DNA of 49,431 nt from Lysinibacillus sp. (lineage in GTDB: Bacteria; Bacillota; Bacilli; Bacillales_A; Planococcaceae). The translations under genes were made by a program, and so were the position numbers. The notes below the pieces were generated by a model. The model saw nothing but the letters and a program-made list of their open reading frames with translations, did no database searches and had not been told where the DNA came from. Of this stretch, positions 1 to 7,294 are shown piece by piece (position 1 is the first letter of the stretch; the number at the start of each line of letters is the position of its first letter). The stretch covers positions 7,508 through 56,938 of the forward strand of contig JAPSKP010000011.1 of assembly GCA_031181585.1 (NCBI GenBank). The letters run 5' to 3'.

Positions 1-444
1 AGTGGAGATTACGATAAGGCGATGGCTGCTTATATCATTGCGAATGGGGCAGCTGCTTATGATCATGAAGTAACAATTTTTCACACATTTTGGGGAATCA
101 ATGCTCTACGAAAGCAACAGCCTGTACAAGTGAAGAAGGGCTTTCTGGAGAAAATGTTCGGCAAGATGATGCCAAGGGGTGCCGAGAAGCTGGGTCTTTC
201 CAAAATGCAGATGGCAGGGATGGGCCCACAAATGATCAAGCATGTTATGGCAAAGCATAATGTACTATCATTGACCCAGTTAATCGAGATGGCACAAGAG
301 CAGGACATCAAATTAGTTTCGTGTACGATGACAATGGATTTATTAGGTCTTCAGAAAGAAGAACTGCTTGATGGGGTTGAATATGCAGGGGTAGCCGCTT
401 ATTTAGCAGATGCGGAAGACGGCAACGTAAACCTGTTCATTTAA
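1..444 (+). CDS. DsrE/DsrF-like sulfur carrier protein, 5' end outside window
   Basis: The reading frame is open from base 1 (first residues SGDYDKAMAAYIIANGAAAY) and ends with TAA at 442-444. The ATG at 22 is internal to the conserved N-terminal region of the DsrE-like fold, so the true start lies upstream of the window. The C-terminal half contains SCTMTMDLLGL, whose cysteine is the likely persulfide-carrying residue; the same motif recurs in the second DsrE-like gene at 1716. Family members shuttle sulfane sulfur between rhodanese, TusA and other carriers in the cytoplasm. It is the first visible gene of a same-strand sulfur cluster, with the next gene starting 10 bases later. Family assignment is firm; specific partners are inferred. 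Confidence 0.87.
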   Translation, partial: SGDYDKAMAAYIIANGAAAYDHEVTIFHTFWGINALRKQQPVQVKKGFLEKMFGKMMPRGAEKLGLSKMQMAGMGPQMIKHVMAKHNVLSLTQLIEMAQEQDIKLVSCTMTMDLLGLQKEELLDGVEYAGVAAYLADAEDGNVNLFI

Positions 445-454
445 GGAGAAAGCA

Positions 455-796
455 ATGGAAACTTTGATCATCATGGCTGTAATGATTGCCTTCTTTGTTT
501 GGCGGATAAAGCCGGGTAAAGGGATTAATTCAATTTCAGCAGCAGAATTAAAAGGGATGTGGAATGATAAAGACAAGGTTTTTATCGATGTTCGAACATC
601 TGCAGAGTATAAATCACGCAGTATTAAGCAATTTAGAAACATGCCGCTCGGCAGTGACTATTCCAAGCTGCCGAAGGATAAAGAGATTGTAGTGATTTGC
701 CAAAGCGGTATTCGCTCAGGCAATGCGTGTAAACGGCTGAAAAAATTAGGCTATGAAAAAGTAACAAATGTCCGTGGCGGCATGAATGCATATTAG
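455..796 (+). CDS. membrane-anchored single-domain rhodanese
   Basis: A 113-residue protein starting at ATG 455 behind AAGGAGAA. Residues 1-18 (METLIIMAVMIAFFVWRI) form one hydrophobic segment, so the protein is probably held at the membrane. Residues about 25-113 are a rhodanese domain with the active loop CQSGIRS at 82-88; Cys82 would carry the persulfide. Rhodaneses transfer sulfane sulfur from donors to thiol acceptors. It lies between a DsrE-like gene and a second rhodanese with gaps of about 10 bases, consistent with one transcript. The anchor distinguishes it from the soluble rhodanese that follows. Confidence 0.9.
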   Translation: METLIIMAVMIAFFVWRIKPGKGINSISAAELKGMWNDKDKVFIDVRTSAEYKSRSIKQFRNMPLGSDYSKLPKDKEIVVICQSGIRSGNACKRLKKLGYEKVTNVRGGMNAY

Positions 797-808
797 GAGG
801 AAATGAAA

Positions 809-1105
809 ATGAAAGAAATTACAACAATCAAAGTGCAAGAATATCTTGAATCCGGCGAGCAATTGCATCTTATTGATGTACGAGAAGCTGCAGAAGTACA
901 GGAAGGTCATATTCCTGGGATCGTAAATATTCCGTTAGGTACATTGCCTGAGCGGTTGAATGAGTTAGATAAAAGCAAATCATACATCATGGTATGTCGT
1001 TCAGGAGCACGAAGCGGCCAAGCGACAGCTTTCCTTGAAGCTGAAGGATTTAATGCTGCAAACATGACAGGTGGAATGCTTGCTTGGGAAGGCGAAGTGA
1101 AATAA
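809..1105 (+). CDS. soluble single-domain rhodanese
   Basis: A 98-residue rhodanese with active loop CRSGARS, Cys63. Two in-frame ATGs exist at 803 and 809. AGGAGG ends at base 800, only 2 bases from the first but 8 bases from the second, so 809 is preferred. The domain fills the protein, with the usual IDVRE segment near residue 22 and a closing GGMLAW motif. It probably passes sulfur to or from the neighbouring TusA- and DsrE-type carriers. The gene overlaps nothing and is followed by a 39-base gap carrying a putative operator. Confidence 0.92.
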   Translation: MKEITTIKVQEYLESGEQLHLIDVREAAEVQEGHIPGIVNIPLGTLPERLNELDKSKSYIMVCRSGARSGQATAFLEAEGFNAANMTGGMLAWEGEVK

Positions 1106-1124
1106 AAAATTTTTGATAAAAATA

Positions 1125-1140
1125 ATACCTATGGGGGTTT
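1125..1140 (+). promoter_or_regulatory. putative CstR/CsoR-type operator, overlapping the ribosome site
   Basis: The segment ATACCTATGGGGGTTT lies 5 bases before the next start codon. It has the A/T-flanked C-run/G-run dyad typical of CsoR/CstR-family operators and nearly matches a second copy at 2208-2223. No other Shine-Dalgarno sequence is present, so GGGGG (1133-1137) must also act as the ribosome site, 7 bases from ATG 1145. Assignment to CstR is inference from motif shape and the surrounding genes; the regulator is not in the window. Confidence 0.6.
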
Positions 1141-1144
1141 TTGA

Positions 1145-1702
1145 ATGATTAAATCAGATATCCAATTAGATGCAAAAGGTCTTGCTTGCCCAATGCCAAT
1201 TGTCAGAACAAAAAAAGTAATGAATAATGTTGCCGAAGGCCAGGTATTAGAGATTCAGGCTACTGATAAAGGATCAACAGCTGACTTAGCTGCTTGGGCA
1301 AAAACAGTGGGTCATCAATATATCGGTACAAAAGAAGAAGGCGGTGTGCTTTACCACTATATCCGCAAATGTTCTGCAGAAAACAGTGATTTCATTGAAA
1401 AGGCATTTGAACAAACAATTTCAAACGAGGAAATTACTGCACGTAATGGTCTTATTCTAGACGTACGTGAAGCAGCTGAATATGCATTTGGTCATATTCC
1501 AGGTGCTAAATCAATTCCAATGGGTGAATTGGAAAAGCGTTTAGCTGAGCTTGATAAAGAACAGGAAATTTACGTCATTTGTCGTACAGGTACACGCTCA
1601 GACTTGGCTGCACAAATGTTAGCCGAACAAGGATTCACAAACGTGTATAATGTTCTGCCGGGCATGAGTGGCTGGAACGGAGAATTATCAAAAGAGATAT
1701 AA
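1145..1702 (+). CDS. TusA-rhodanese fusion sulfurtransferase
   Basis: A 185-residue two-domain protein. Residues 1-75 are TusA-like, with the signature ACPMPIV and carrier Cys15; residues about 90-180 are a rhodanese domain with loop CRTGTRS, Cys146. TusA domains accept persulfide sulfur and hand it on; fusing one to a rhodanese would make an intramolecular relay. The start is ATG 1145, with GGGGG of the upstream operator as ribosome site. The gene is followed after 13 bases by a DsrE-like gene with a strong AGGAGG, so the two are probably co-transcribed. Both domains keep their catalytic cysteine. Confidence 0.93.
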   Translation: MIKSDIQLDAKGLACPMPIVRTKKVMNNVAEGQVLEIQATDKGSTADLAAWAKTVGHQYIGTKEEGGVLYHYIRKCSAENSDFIEKAFEQTISNEEITARNGLILDVREAAEYAFGHIPGAKSIPMGELEKRLAELDKEQEIYVICRTGTRSDLAAQMLAEQGFTNVYNVLPGMSGWNGELSKEI

Positions 1703-1715
1703 GGAGGTAGTTTTT

Positions 1716-2111
1716 ATGTCAAATAAAGTCGCAATTATTGCATCTACTGGAGGATTGTTTGATGCATACAAAGTATTCAATATTGCCACAGCAGCAGCTG
1801 CTTCTGAGAAGGAAGTCGCCATCTTCTTTACATTCGAAGGATTGAATCTGATTCATAAACAAGCTATGTATAATTTAGAAATGCCTGCTGGCAAAGAACA
1901 TTTTGCAGAAGGCTTCGAAAAAGCTCAAGTACCTAATATTCCTCAGCTTGTAGAAGTGGCAGGAGAACTAGGTGTTAAATTTATCGCTTGTCAAATGACA
2001 ATGGATATCATGGGCCTCTCAAAAGAAGATTTTGTTACTGGTATCGAAGTAGGCGGAGCGGTTACATTTCTTGAATATGCAAAAGATGCATCACCTGCAT
2101 TAACGTTCTAA
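1716..2111 (+). CDS. DsrE/DsrF-like sulfur carrier protein
   Basis: A 131-residue protein beginning MSNKVAIIASTGGLFDAY, an N-terminal phosphate-loop-like strand typical of the DsrE fold. The open frame extends upstream, but ATG 1716 follows AAGGAGG (1701-1707) at good spacing and is the real start. ACQMTMDIMGL near residue 91 contains Cys92, the likely sulfur-carrying residue, matching the motif of the truncated DsrE-like protein at the window start. It probably exchanges sulfur with the TusA-rhodanese fusion encoded 13 bases upstream. About 116 bases separate it from the dioxygenase gene, which has its own operator. Confidence 0.9.
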   Translation: MSNKVAIIASTGGLFDAYKVFNIATAAAASEKEVAIFFTFEGLNLIHKQAMYNLEMPAGKEHFAEGFEKAQVPNIPQLVEVAGELGVKFIACQMTMDIMGLSKEDFVTGIEVGGAVTFLEYAKDASPALTF

Positions 2112-2207
2112 AATTATTAATCTAATCAGTTATTGTTCACAACAAATCGTCTTTAAGAAAAAGTGTGCAGGGATTTAGTATTCCCTGCAAAAAAATTAAT
2201 AAAATTA

Positions 2208-2223
2208 ATACCTTAGGGGGTAA
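2208..2223 (+). promoter_or_regulatory. putative CstR/CsoR-type operator, second copy
   Basis: ATACCTTAGGGGGTAA lies 4 bases before the dioxygenase start codon and differs from the site at 1125-1140 only in the two central bases and the last two. Here the dyad is more complete (ATACC ... GGGGGTA). GGGGG (2216-2220) is also the only ribosome site, 7 bases before ATG 2228. Regulation by a persulfide sensor of the CstR class is inferred. Confidence 0.65.
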
Positions 2224-2227
2224 TGGA

Positions 2228-3355
2228 ATGACGGTTAATAAAATGACGGCCGCACAAGTGGCGCGAAAAGTAATTGAAAACAAAGAGTTATTCATTTTGG
2301 ATGTACGTAATACGGATGCTTATGAAGACTGGAAAATAGAAGGGCACAAATTCGACTACTTAAACATTCCCTACTTTAATTTATTGGATGGTGTGGAAGA
2401 AATCATAGATAAAATACCTGCTGATAAAGAGGTTTTAGTTGTATGTGCCAAGGAGGGCTCTTCGCTCATGGTGGCAGAAATGATTTCCGATGCAGGGCGT
2501 GATGCGTTTTATCTAGAGGGCGGCATGAAGTCGTGGTCCATGTACCTTGAGCCTATTAAGGTTGGGGAGCTAGCTAATGGCGGTGAATTATATCAATTCG
2601 TAAGACTAGGTAAAGGCTGTTTGTCTTATATGGCCATCTCTGAAGGGGAAGCAGCTATCATCGATGCAGTACGGTTTACTGATGTGTTCACGAACTTTGC
2701 GGAAGAAAAAGGCGTGGAAATCAAACATGTATTTGATACACATTTACATGCAGATCACATTTCAGGCGGCCGACATATTGCAGAGCAAACTGGTGCAGCA
2801 TATTATCTGCCGCCAAAAGACGCTGAAGAAGTGGTATATGAGTATACACCGCTTACAGAAGGCTTAACAGTTACACTTGGCGCATCCCAAATTGAGGTAG
2901 GGGCTCTATACTCTCCTGGTCACACAATTGGTTCAACATCATTTGTAATTGATTCACAATATTTGCTGACTGGGGACATTCTGTTTATCGATTCAATTGG
3001 GCGTCCCGACTTGGCAGGGCTTGCTGAAGACTGGGTTAGCGACTTACGGGAGACGCTTTACACTCGTTACCGTGAATTAGCAGAAGACTTAGTTGTCCTT
3101 CCAGCTCACTTCATGATTATAGAAGAGCTGAATGAAGATGGGACAGTAGCAAAACGTCTCGGTGATCTTTTTGCAGAAAATCACGGTTTAAATATAGAAG
3201 ACGAGGCAGAATTCCGTAAAACCGTGACAGATAATCTGCCGCCACAACCAAACGCGTATCAACAGATTCGGCAGGTGAATATGGGGAAAATTACACCGCA
3301 TAATGATGAATTAACGGAAATGGAAATTGGTCCGAACCGCTGTGCCGTCCGCTAA
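2228..3355 (+). CDS. rhodanese-persulfide dioxygenase fusion (MBL fold)
   Basis: A 375-residue protein. An upstream in-frame GTG at 2165 is unlikely because the ribosome-site-like GGGGG (2216-2220) precedes ATG 2228. Residues 1-108 are a rhodanese domain with loop CAKEGSS and Cys73. Residues about 115-330 are a metallo-beta-lactamase-fold domain with THLHADH (His172, His174, Asp176, His177), SPGH (His232), GDILF (Asp250) and PAHF (His294), the ligand set of ETHE1-type persulfide dioxygenases, which oxidise glutathione- or low-molecular-weight persulfide to sulfite with O2. CstB of Staphylococcus has the same functions in a different domain order. It is probably the main oxidising enzyme of the cluster. 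Confidence 0.93.
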   Translation: MTVNKMTAAQVARKVIENKELFILDVRNTDAYEDWKIEGHKFDYLNIPYFNLLDGVEEIIDKIPADKEVLVVCAKEGSSLMVAEMISDAGRDAFYLEGGMKSWSMYLEPIKVGELANGGELYQFVRLGKGCLSYMAISEGEAAIIDAVRFTDVFTNFAEEKGVEIKHVFDTHLHADHISGGRHIAEQTGAAYYLPPKDAEEVVYEYTPLTEGLTVTLGASQIEVGALYSPGHTIGSTSFVIDSQYLLTGDILFIDSIGRPDLAGLAEDWVSDLRETLYTRYRELAEDLVVLPAHFMIIEELNEDGTVAKRLGDLFAENHGLNIEDEAEFRKTVTDNLPPQPNAYQQIRQVNMGKITPHNDELTEMEIGPNRCAVR

Positions 3356-3362
3356 AAGTGAG

Positions 3363-3393
3363 CAGCCTCTGCCACGGGACGTGGCAGAGGCTG
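3363..3393 (+). other. perfect 14-bp hairpin without T-run after the dioxygenase gene
   Basis: CAGCCTCTGCCACG (3363-3376) and its exact complement at 3380-3393 flank a GGA loop, 8 bases after the dioxygenase stop codon. No run of T follows, so it is not a typical intrinsic terminator. It may protect the upstream mRNA end or lower read-through to the TusA gene at 3444. Confidence 0.7.
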
Positions 3394-3443
3394 TATGACC
3401 GCCGACATGGCTTTAAAATAAACGAGAAAAAGAGGGAACTACA

Positions 3444-3671
3444 ATGAAGGTGACAAAAACATTAGACGCTAAAGGATTCGCATGTCCAATGCCAATCGTA
3501 AAAACGAAAAAAGCAATTGACTCAATTAACTCAGGTGATGTTCTGGAAGTGTTAGTTACAGACAAGGGGGCATTAAATGATTTTGCCGCCTGGGCAAAAG
3601 GAGGAGGGCACACAATTTTAGAGCAAAAAGAAGCAGCAGGTGTACTTACTTTCTATATTCAAAAAGCATAG
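3444..3671 (+). CDS. TusA-family sulfur carrier protein
   Basis: A 75-residue stand-alone TusA protein with the signature FACPMPIVKTKKAI and carrier Cys14, start ATG 3444 behind AGAGGGAA. Its sequence is close to the TusA half of the fusion at 1145, including the conserved TDKG and AAWAK segments. It would receive sulfane sulfur from rhodaneses and deliver it to the dioxygenase or to biosynthesis. It is the last gene before a strong terminator and may be expressed by read-through from the dioxygenase gene, as no clear promoter is seen in the 88-base gap. Confidence 0.92.
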   Translation: MKVTKTLDAKGFACPMPIVKTKKAIDSINSGDVLEVLVTDKGALNDFAAWAKGGGHTILEQKEAAGVLTFYIQKA

Positions 3672-3683
3672 TCCACTGGATTG

Positions 3684-3710
3684 GCGAGTAGCAGCAACTA
3701 CTCGCTTTTC
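3684..3710 (+). terminator. intrinsic terminator after tusA-like gene
   Basis: GCGAGTAG (3684-3691) pairs exactly with CTACTCGC (3698-3705) around a 6-base loop and is followed by TTTTCT. It closes the sulfur-transfer part of the cluster. Confidence 0.88.
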
Positions 3711-3724
3711 TACTAGATACGACC

Positions 3725-3770
3725 TTTGAGTGAGAACTCTTCGTTTATTTCATGAAATAACTCTCTCAAA
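3725..3770 (+). promoter_or_regulatory. nested inverted repeat before the TauE-like gene
   Basis: TTATTTCATGAAATAA (3745-3760) is a perfect 16-bp palindrome. It is enclosed on the outside by TTTGAGTGAG (3725-3734) and CTCTCTCAAA (3761-3770), complementary but for one base. The structure lies between the upstream terminator and the ribosome site of the exporter gene, so it may be an operator or a structured leader. No regulator can be named. Confidence 0.5.
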
Positions 3771-3788
3771 CAGAAAGAAGGAAAATAG

Positions 3789-4574
3789 ATGGATTTGTCA
3801 TTAACGTATATCATCGTCATCTTTGCACTTGGTTTTATAGGGTCCTTTCTATCAGGAATGCTGGGTGTCGGTGGTTCGATTATTAAATATCCTTTACTTT
3901 TATATATTCCGCCGTTATTTGGGCTTGCGGCATTCACAGCCCATGAAGTATCGGGAATTAGTGCCGTACAAGTATTGTTTGCCTCTATTGCAGGGGTATG
4001 GGCATACCGGAAAGGCGGGTATTTGAACAAGCAGCTCATTCTTTATATGGGAGGAGCCATTCTCGTTGGCAGCTTTATAGGAAGCTATGGATCAGGATTT
4101 TTATCAGAAGAAGCAGTCAATATTGTATACGGTTCGCTTGCATTAATCGCAGCAATTATGATGTTCATTCCGAAGCAAAAGGTCGATGATAAACCGCTGA
4201 GTGAAGTAACCTTCAATAAACTATTGGCTGCAGTCCTTGCTTTAATAGTCGGAATCGGATCGGGGATTGTAGGAGCTGCTGGAGGCTTCCTGCTTGTCCC
4301 GATTATGCTGACAGTACTGCATATCCCAACACGTATGACAATTGCAACAAGTCTTGCCGTTACGTTCATCTCTTCGATCGGTGGCAGCGTTGGGAAGCTT
4401 ATAACTGGTCAGGTTGATTACTGGCCGGCGTTCATTATGATTATTGCAAGTTTACTGGCCGCTCCACTCGGCGCAAAAGCGGGTAAGGTATTAAATACAA
4501 AGATACTTCAAATTATATTAGCAGTTATGATTGCAGCTACGGCCGTTAAAATTTGGGTCGATATTTTATGGTAG
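3789..4574 (+). CDS. TauE/SafE-family sulfite or organosulfur exporter
   Basis: A 261-residue integral membrane protein starting at ATG 3789 after GAAGGAAAA. It has two homologous halves, each opening with a glycine-rich helix: FIGSFLSGMLGVGGSIIKYP near residue 16 and VGIGSGIVGAAGGFLLVP near residue 154. This is the repeat signature of the TauE/SafE family, about eight helices. In this setting it most likely exports sulfite or thiosulfate made by persulfide oxidation. Its stop lies 9 bases before the DsbA-like start, suggesting a two-gene transcript after the terminator at 3684. Confidence 0.92.
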   Translation: MDLSLTYIIVIFALGFIGSFLSGMLGVGGSIIKYPLLLYIPPLFGLAAFTAHEVSGISAVQVLFASIAGVWAYRKGGYLNKQLILYMGGAILVGSFIGSYGSGFLSEEAVNIVYGSLALIAAIMMFIPKQKVDDKPLSEVTFNKLLAAVLALIVGIGSGIVGAAGGFLLVPIMLTVLHIPTRMTIATSLAVTFISSIGGSVGKLITGQVDYWPAFIMIIASLLAAPLGAKAGKVLNTKILQIILAVMIAATAVKIWVDILW

Positions 4575-4583
4575 GTGAGGAAA

Positions 4584-5279
4584 ATGAAAATTGAAATCTT
4601 TTCAGACTTTGCATGTCCGTTTTGTTATATCGGAAAAAAGCGCTTGGAACAAGCAATTCATGAATCAGGATTAGAAAAAGAGATTCATATTGAATACAAG
4701 TCTTATCAATTAAATCCGAACTCTTCAAAAACAGAAACAAAGTCATTTTATGAAGGTATGATGGAGAACTATGAATCTACACGTGAAGAGATCGAAATGA
4801 TGACTTCCTCTATTCAAGAGCGTGCGAACGAAGTAGGATTGATGTATGATTTTGAAAAAATGAAAATTGGAAATACAGAAAATGCCCACCGCTTATCTAA
4901 ATGGGCGCGTAAATACGAAAAAGAAGCAGCTTTTATTGAGGCGATGATGAATGGGTATTTTACAAATGGTCTGAATGTCAATGACCCTGCTGCACTGGTC
5001 CAGATAGCTAAATCAGTCGGCTTGCCTGGAGAGGGGGCGAAATCTGTAATAGAGAGTGACCGGTTTGGTGAAGAGCTAGCAAAGGATCGATATGAAATAC
5101 AGCAGCTGCAAGTACAAAGTGTGCCGTTCTTTGTATTCGAAAACAAATACGGCATTATCGGGGCAGAGCCTCTTGAAGTTTTTACTAGAACATTGGAGCA
5201 GGCAAAGGAAATAGCAGATCAAAGGCTAAATATCGCAGGTGGCGATGATATATGTGGACCAGATGGATGTAAATTATAA
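4584..5279 (+). CDS. DsbA-family (FrnE-like) oxidoreductase
   Basis: A 231-residue cytoplasmic thioredoxin-fold protein of the FrnE/2-hydroxychromene isomerase-like group. The active site CPFC is at residues 11-14 in SDFACPFCYIGKKRLE, followed by a helical insertion and a C-terminal VPFFVFENKYGI segment with the cis-proline. No signal peptide is present. ATG 4584 is preferred over the in-frame GTG at 4575, since AGGTGAGG immediately precedes it. The C-terminus ends ICGPDGCKL, adding two further cysteines. Linkage to the exporter suggests thiol or polysulfide redox work, which is inference. Confidence 0.88.
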   Translation: MKIEIFSDFACPFCYIGKKRLEQAIHESGLEKEIHIEYKSYQLNPNSSKTETKSFYEGMMENYESTREEIEMMTSSIQERANEVGLMYDFEKMKIGNTENAHRLSKWARKYEKEAAFIEAMMNGYFTNGLNVNDPAALVQIAKSVGLPGEGAKSVIESDRFGEELAKDRYEIQQLQVQSVPFFVFENKYGIIGAEPLEVFTRTLEQAKEIADQRLNIAGGDDICGPDGCKL

Positions 5280-5576
5280 CCTAGGGGAAACCACAGTAGT
5301 AGGAGAGGAACAGATTGTGATTCTCCAGCTGTGCTTATCCGTTGTCTAGACGGGTACGTACAAAGCATCGTGGTTGAAAAATGCGGAATATTCCTTTGTC
5401 CAATTTTTTTACTTAGTACGTAAGTGGAAATGTAGAAAACAGTGACCGCATTGTACTTATGAACCCCGAATACCCCATGCTCTTTCCTAGGAATCACACT
5501 GTGGGAAATAGTGTAGAAATCAAGTTGAAAAGCGTGAGCCGGTTGTGACACAATATAGTTTTAGACAGAAAATAGG
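5280..5576. other. intergenic region, no gene seen
   Basis: About 300 bases with stops in all frames. Short complementary words (CCACAGT at 5291, ACTGTGG near 5500) occur but do not make convincing terminal repeats. No recognisable riboswitch was seen. Confidence 0.5.
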
Positions 5577-5607
5577 CAGGATGGGCAAGTTGCTTATCCT
5601 GTTTTTT
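5577..5607 (+). terminator. terminator-like hairpin immediately before the TlpA-like gene
   Basis: CAGGATGGGCA (5577-5587) pairs with TGCTTATCCTG (5591-5601), allowing two G-T pairs, and is followed by TTTTTT. It ends only 13 bases before the start codon at 5621, so no promoter fits between. Transcripts of that gene must cross it, which makes an attenuator possible. Confidence 0.65.
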
Positions 5608-5620
5608 GTAGGTGATGCAA

Positions 5621-6685
5621 ATGGAATACTTCTCGATTAGTTCAATTAATATACCTATCTCCTGGATTGCTTTCTTCGCTGCCATTCTGTCCCTTGAATG
5701 GATTAGCAGAAAGCTTGGCGACTCCTGCAAGAAGAGTCTCGATACAATATTCTGGCTTTATATCGCCGTATGGAAGGGGAGTTATGTACTGCTCTTCTGG
5801 GACTCTTTTATACAGGCACCGATGTCTCTCCTCTATTTCGATGGCGGCATAAAAGGGCACCTCATCGCTGTACTTGTATTATGTATGTATATTTGGAAGA
5901 AACGGCAAAGCCTATCCATCTCTACAATGTGGCAACTATGGCTTCGTTTCCTTGCGATCTATCAAGTAGTATTTACTCTATTCACGCAGCAATGGTTACT
6001 CGCAGTATTATGGATTGCTTTACTTATAGCTGCGATGTGGAACAACTATCAATTTATCTGGCTTCTTCACGCTCTTCTTCTTATGTGGCAATATACATGG
6101 AATGATGGACTTCTTGTTACTTTTATTCTTTTCTTTTTATTGAAAATAACAATGGTCAATCAAGCACAACGAAAGCAGTTATTCGCACTCGGTCTTATAG
6201 CAGGATTAACAGGTGTGCTGCTTGGAGACGTAGAGTTCAATAGAAAAACGGAAGCGACTGAAAGAACTGAAATTTCACTGGAAACGAAAACAGGCGAAGT
6301 ATATAACTTAAAAGAAAAAAGAAACAAAATCACCATCGTAAATTTCTTTGCGACGTGGTGTCCACCGTGCAAAGCAGAAATGCCGCATCTACAATCCTTC
6401 GCTGAACGGTTGCCGGAACAGGTAGAGCTTATAGGCGTTAATCTAACTGCCAGGGATGATGGGGAAGCTGCACTTTCCCGGTTTATCAAAAAGTATCATG
6501 TAACTTATCCGATTCTTTTGGATGAAAAAGACCAGGTCGGAATAAATTTTGACATTCTATCAATTCCAACAACAGTCATACTAAATGAAAATGGGCAGGA
6601 GCTAGAACGCATAGTCGGTCCTGTCAGTGAGGCTGTTCTTTTTAAACTACTGGAAATCTATTTAGAAAAGAATACAGTACAATAA
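5621..6685 (+). CDS. membrane protein with C-terminal TlpA/ResA-like thioredoxin domain
   Basis: A 354-residue protein. ATG 5621 is chosen over GTG 5612 and ATG 5615 because TAGGTGAT lies just upstream. Residues 1 to about 205 hold six or seven hydrophobic segments, a hydrophobic domain I cannot name with certainty (one LYFDGGIKGHL segment recalls Lgt). Residues about 215-354 are a TlpA/ResA-like thioredoxin domain with WCPPC (Cys247, Cys250) and SIPTTVILNENG. The domain probably faces the outside and reduces disulfides in extracytoplasmic proteins. Fusion to a large membrane domain is less usual than the single-anchor ResA layout. Confidence 0.85.
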   Translation: MEYFSISSINIPISWIAFFAAILSLEWISRKLGDSCKKSLDTIFWLYIAVWKGSYVLLFWDSFIQAPMSLLYFDGGIKGHLIAVLVLCMYIWKKRQSLSISTMWQLWLRFLAIYQVVFTLFTQQWLLAVLWIALLIAAMWNNYQFIWLLHALLLMWQYTWNDGLLVTFILFFLLKITMVNQAQRKQLFALGLIAGLTGVLLGDVEFNRKTEATERTEISLETKTGEVYNLKEKRNKITIVNFFATWCPPCKAEMPHLQSFAERLPEQVELIGVNLTARDDGEAALSRFIKKYHVTYPILLDEKDQVGINFDILSIPTTVILNENGQELERIVGPVSEAVLFKLLEIYLEKNTVQ

Positions 6686-6709
6686 CACGCTTATATTTAA
6701 AATTATTGT

Positions 6710-6724
6710 TATAATAGCATCATG
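6710..6724 (+). promoter_or_regulatory. -10 box six bases before the start codon (possible leaderless start)
   Basis: TATAAT at 6710-6715 is followed by AGCATC and then ATG at 6722. Transcription would begin at or next to the A of the start codon. No Shine-Dalgarno sequence precedes the gene, which fits a leaderless message. The -35 region is weak. Confidence 0.5.
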
Positions 6725-7282
6725 GAAACAATATTATTTGAACTATTTGAAATAAACTGGCTAATTGCGATTCTAATTAGCATATTATTAAACATTTTCA
6801 TTAGTATTGCCGGTGTGCTGCCAAGTACATTTATTACCGTTGTCAATTTAGGCACCTTTGGATTTGCATTCGGTTTAATACTCTCTATCATAGGAGAAGC
6901 GATTGGGGCAATCGTCAGCTTTTATTTATACCGAAAAGGACTGCAAAAATGGAACATAACAAAAAAATTTACCCATCCATACTTTAAACAGTTGTTACAG
7001 TCGGAGGGAAGAAGTGCGATGCTGCTTATTTTTTCCCTTCGATTAATGCCTTTTATGCCGTCTGGAGCGGTTACATTTATCAGTGCTTGCTCTCGAGTAA
7101 AGGCAGTTCATTTTGCTATCGCCAGCACAATAGGCAAAATCCCTGCCTTGCTTTTGGAAGCATTCGTGATCTATGGTGTGTTTCAGCTGGATACGCACAT
7201 TCAGTTTTTATTATTTGCAGTTTTGGGATTGCTGCTCATCGTCGTCTGGCTCAGGCGCCGCTTTACCCAAGGAAAGATATAA
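6722..7282 (+). CDS. TVP38/TMEM64-family membrane protein (VTT domain)
   Basis: A 186-residue integral membrane protein with about five hydrophobic segments. The VTT-domain hallmarks are present: VLPSTFITVVNLGTFGFAFG near residue 31, GEAIGAIVSFYLYRKGL near residue 60 and LRLMPFMPSGAVTFISA near residue 105. Members of this superfamily, related to DedA, are implicated in lipid scrambling or transport. The reading frame has no Shine-Dalgarno sequence and starts right after a TATAAT. It is not obviously part of the TlpA-like operon, as the gap carries its own -10 box, and it is closed by a strong terminator. Confidence 0.88.
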   Translation: METILFELFEINWLIAILISILLNIFISIAGVLPSTFITVVNLGTFGFAFGLILSIIGEAIGAIVSFYLYRKGLQKWNITKKFTHPYFKQLLQSEGRSAMLLIFSLRLMPFMPSGAVTFISACSRVKAVHFAIASTIGKIPALLLEAFVIYGVFQLDTHIQFLLFAVLGLLLIVVWLRRRFTQGKI

Positions 7283-7294
7283 AATGAAAATTGA

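Noticed and set aside
2165-2227. GTG 2165 as start of the persulfide dioxygenase
   Set aside because: No ribosome site precedes it, and the added residues would be encoded by the operator and ribosome-site sequence of the downstream ATG.
5280-5576. Possible miniature transposon with CCACAGT/ACTGTGG ends
   Set aside because: The complementary words are only 7 bp, flanks are not repeated and no target-site duplication is visible.
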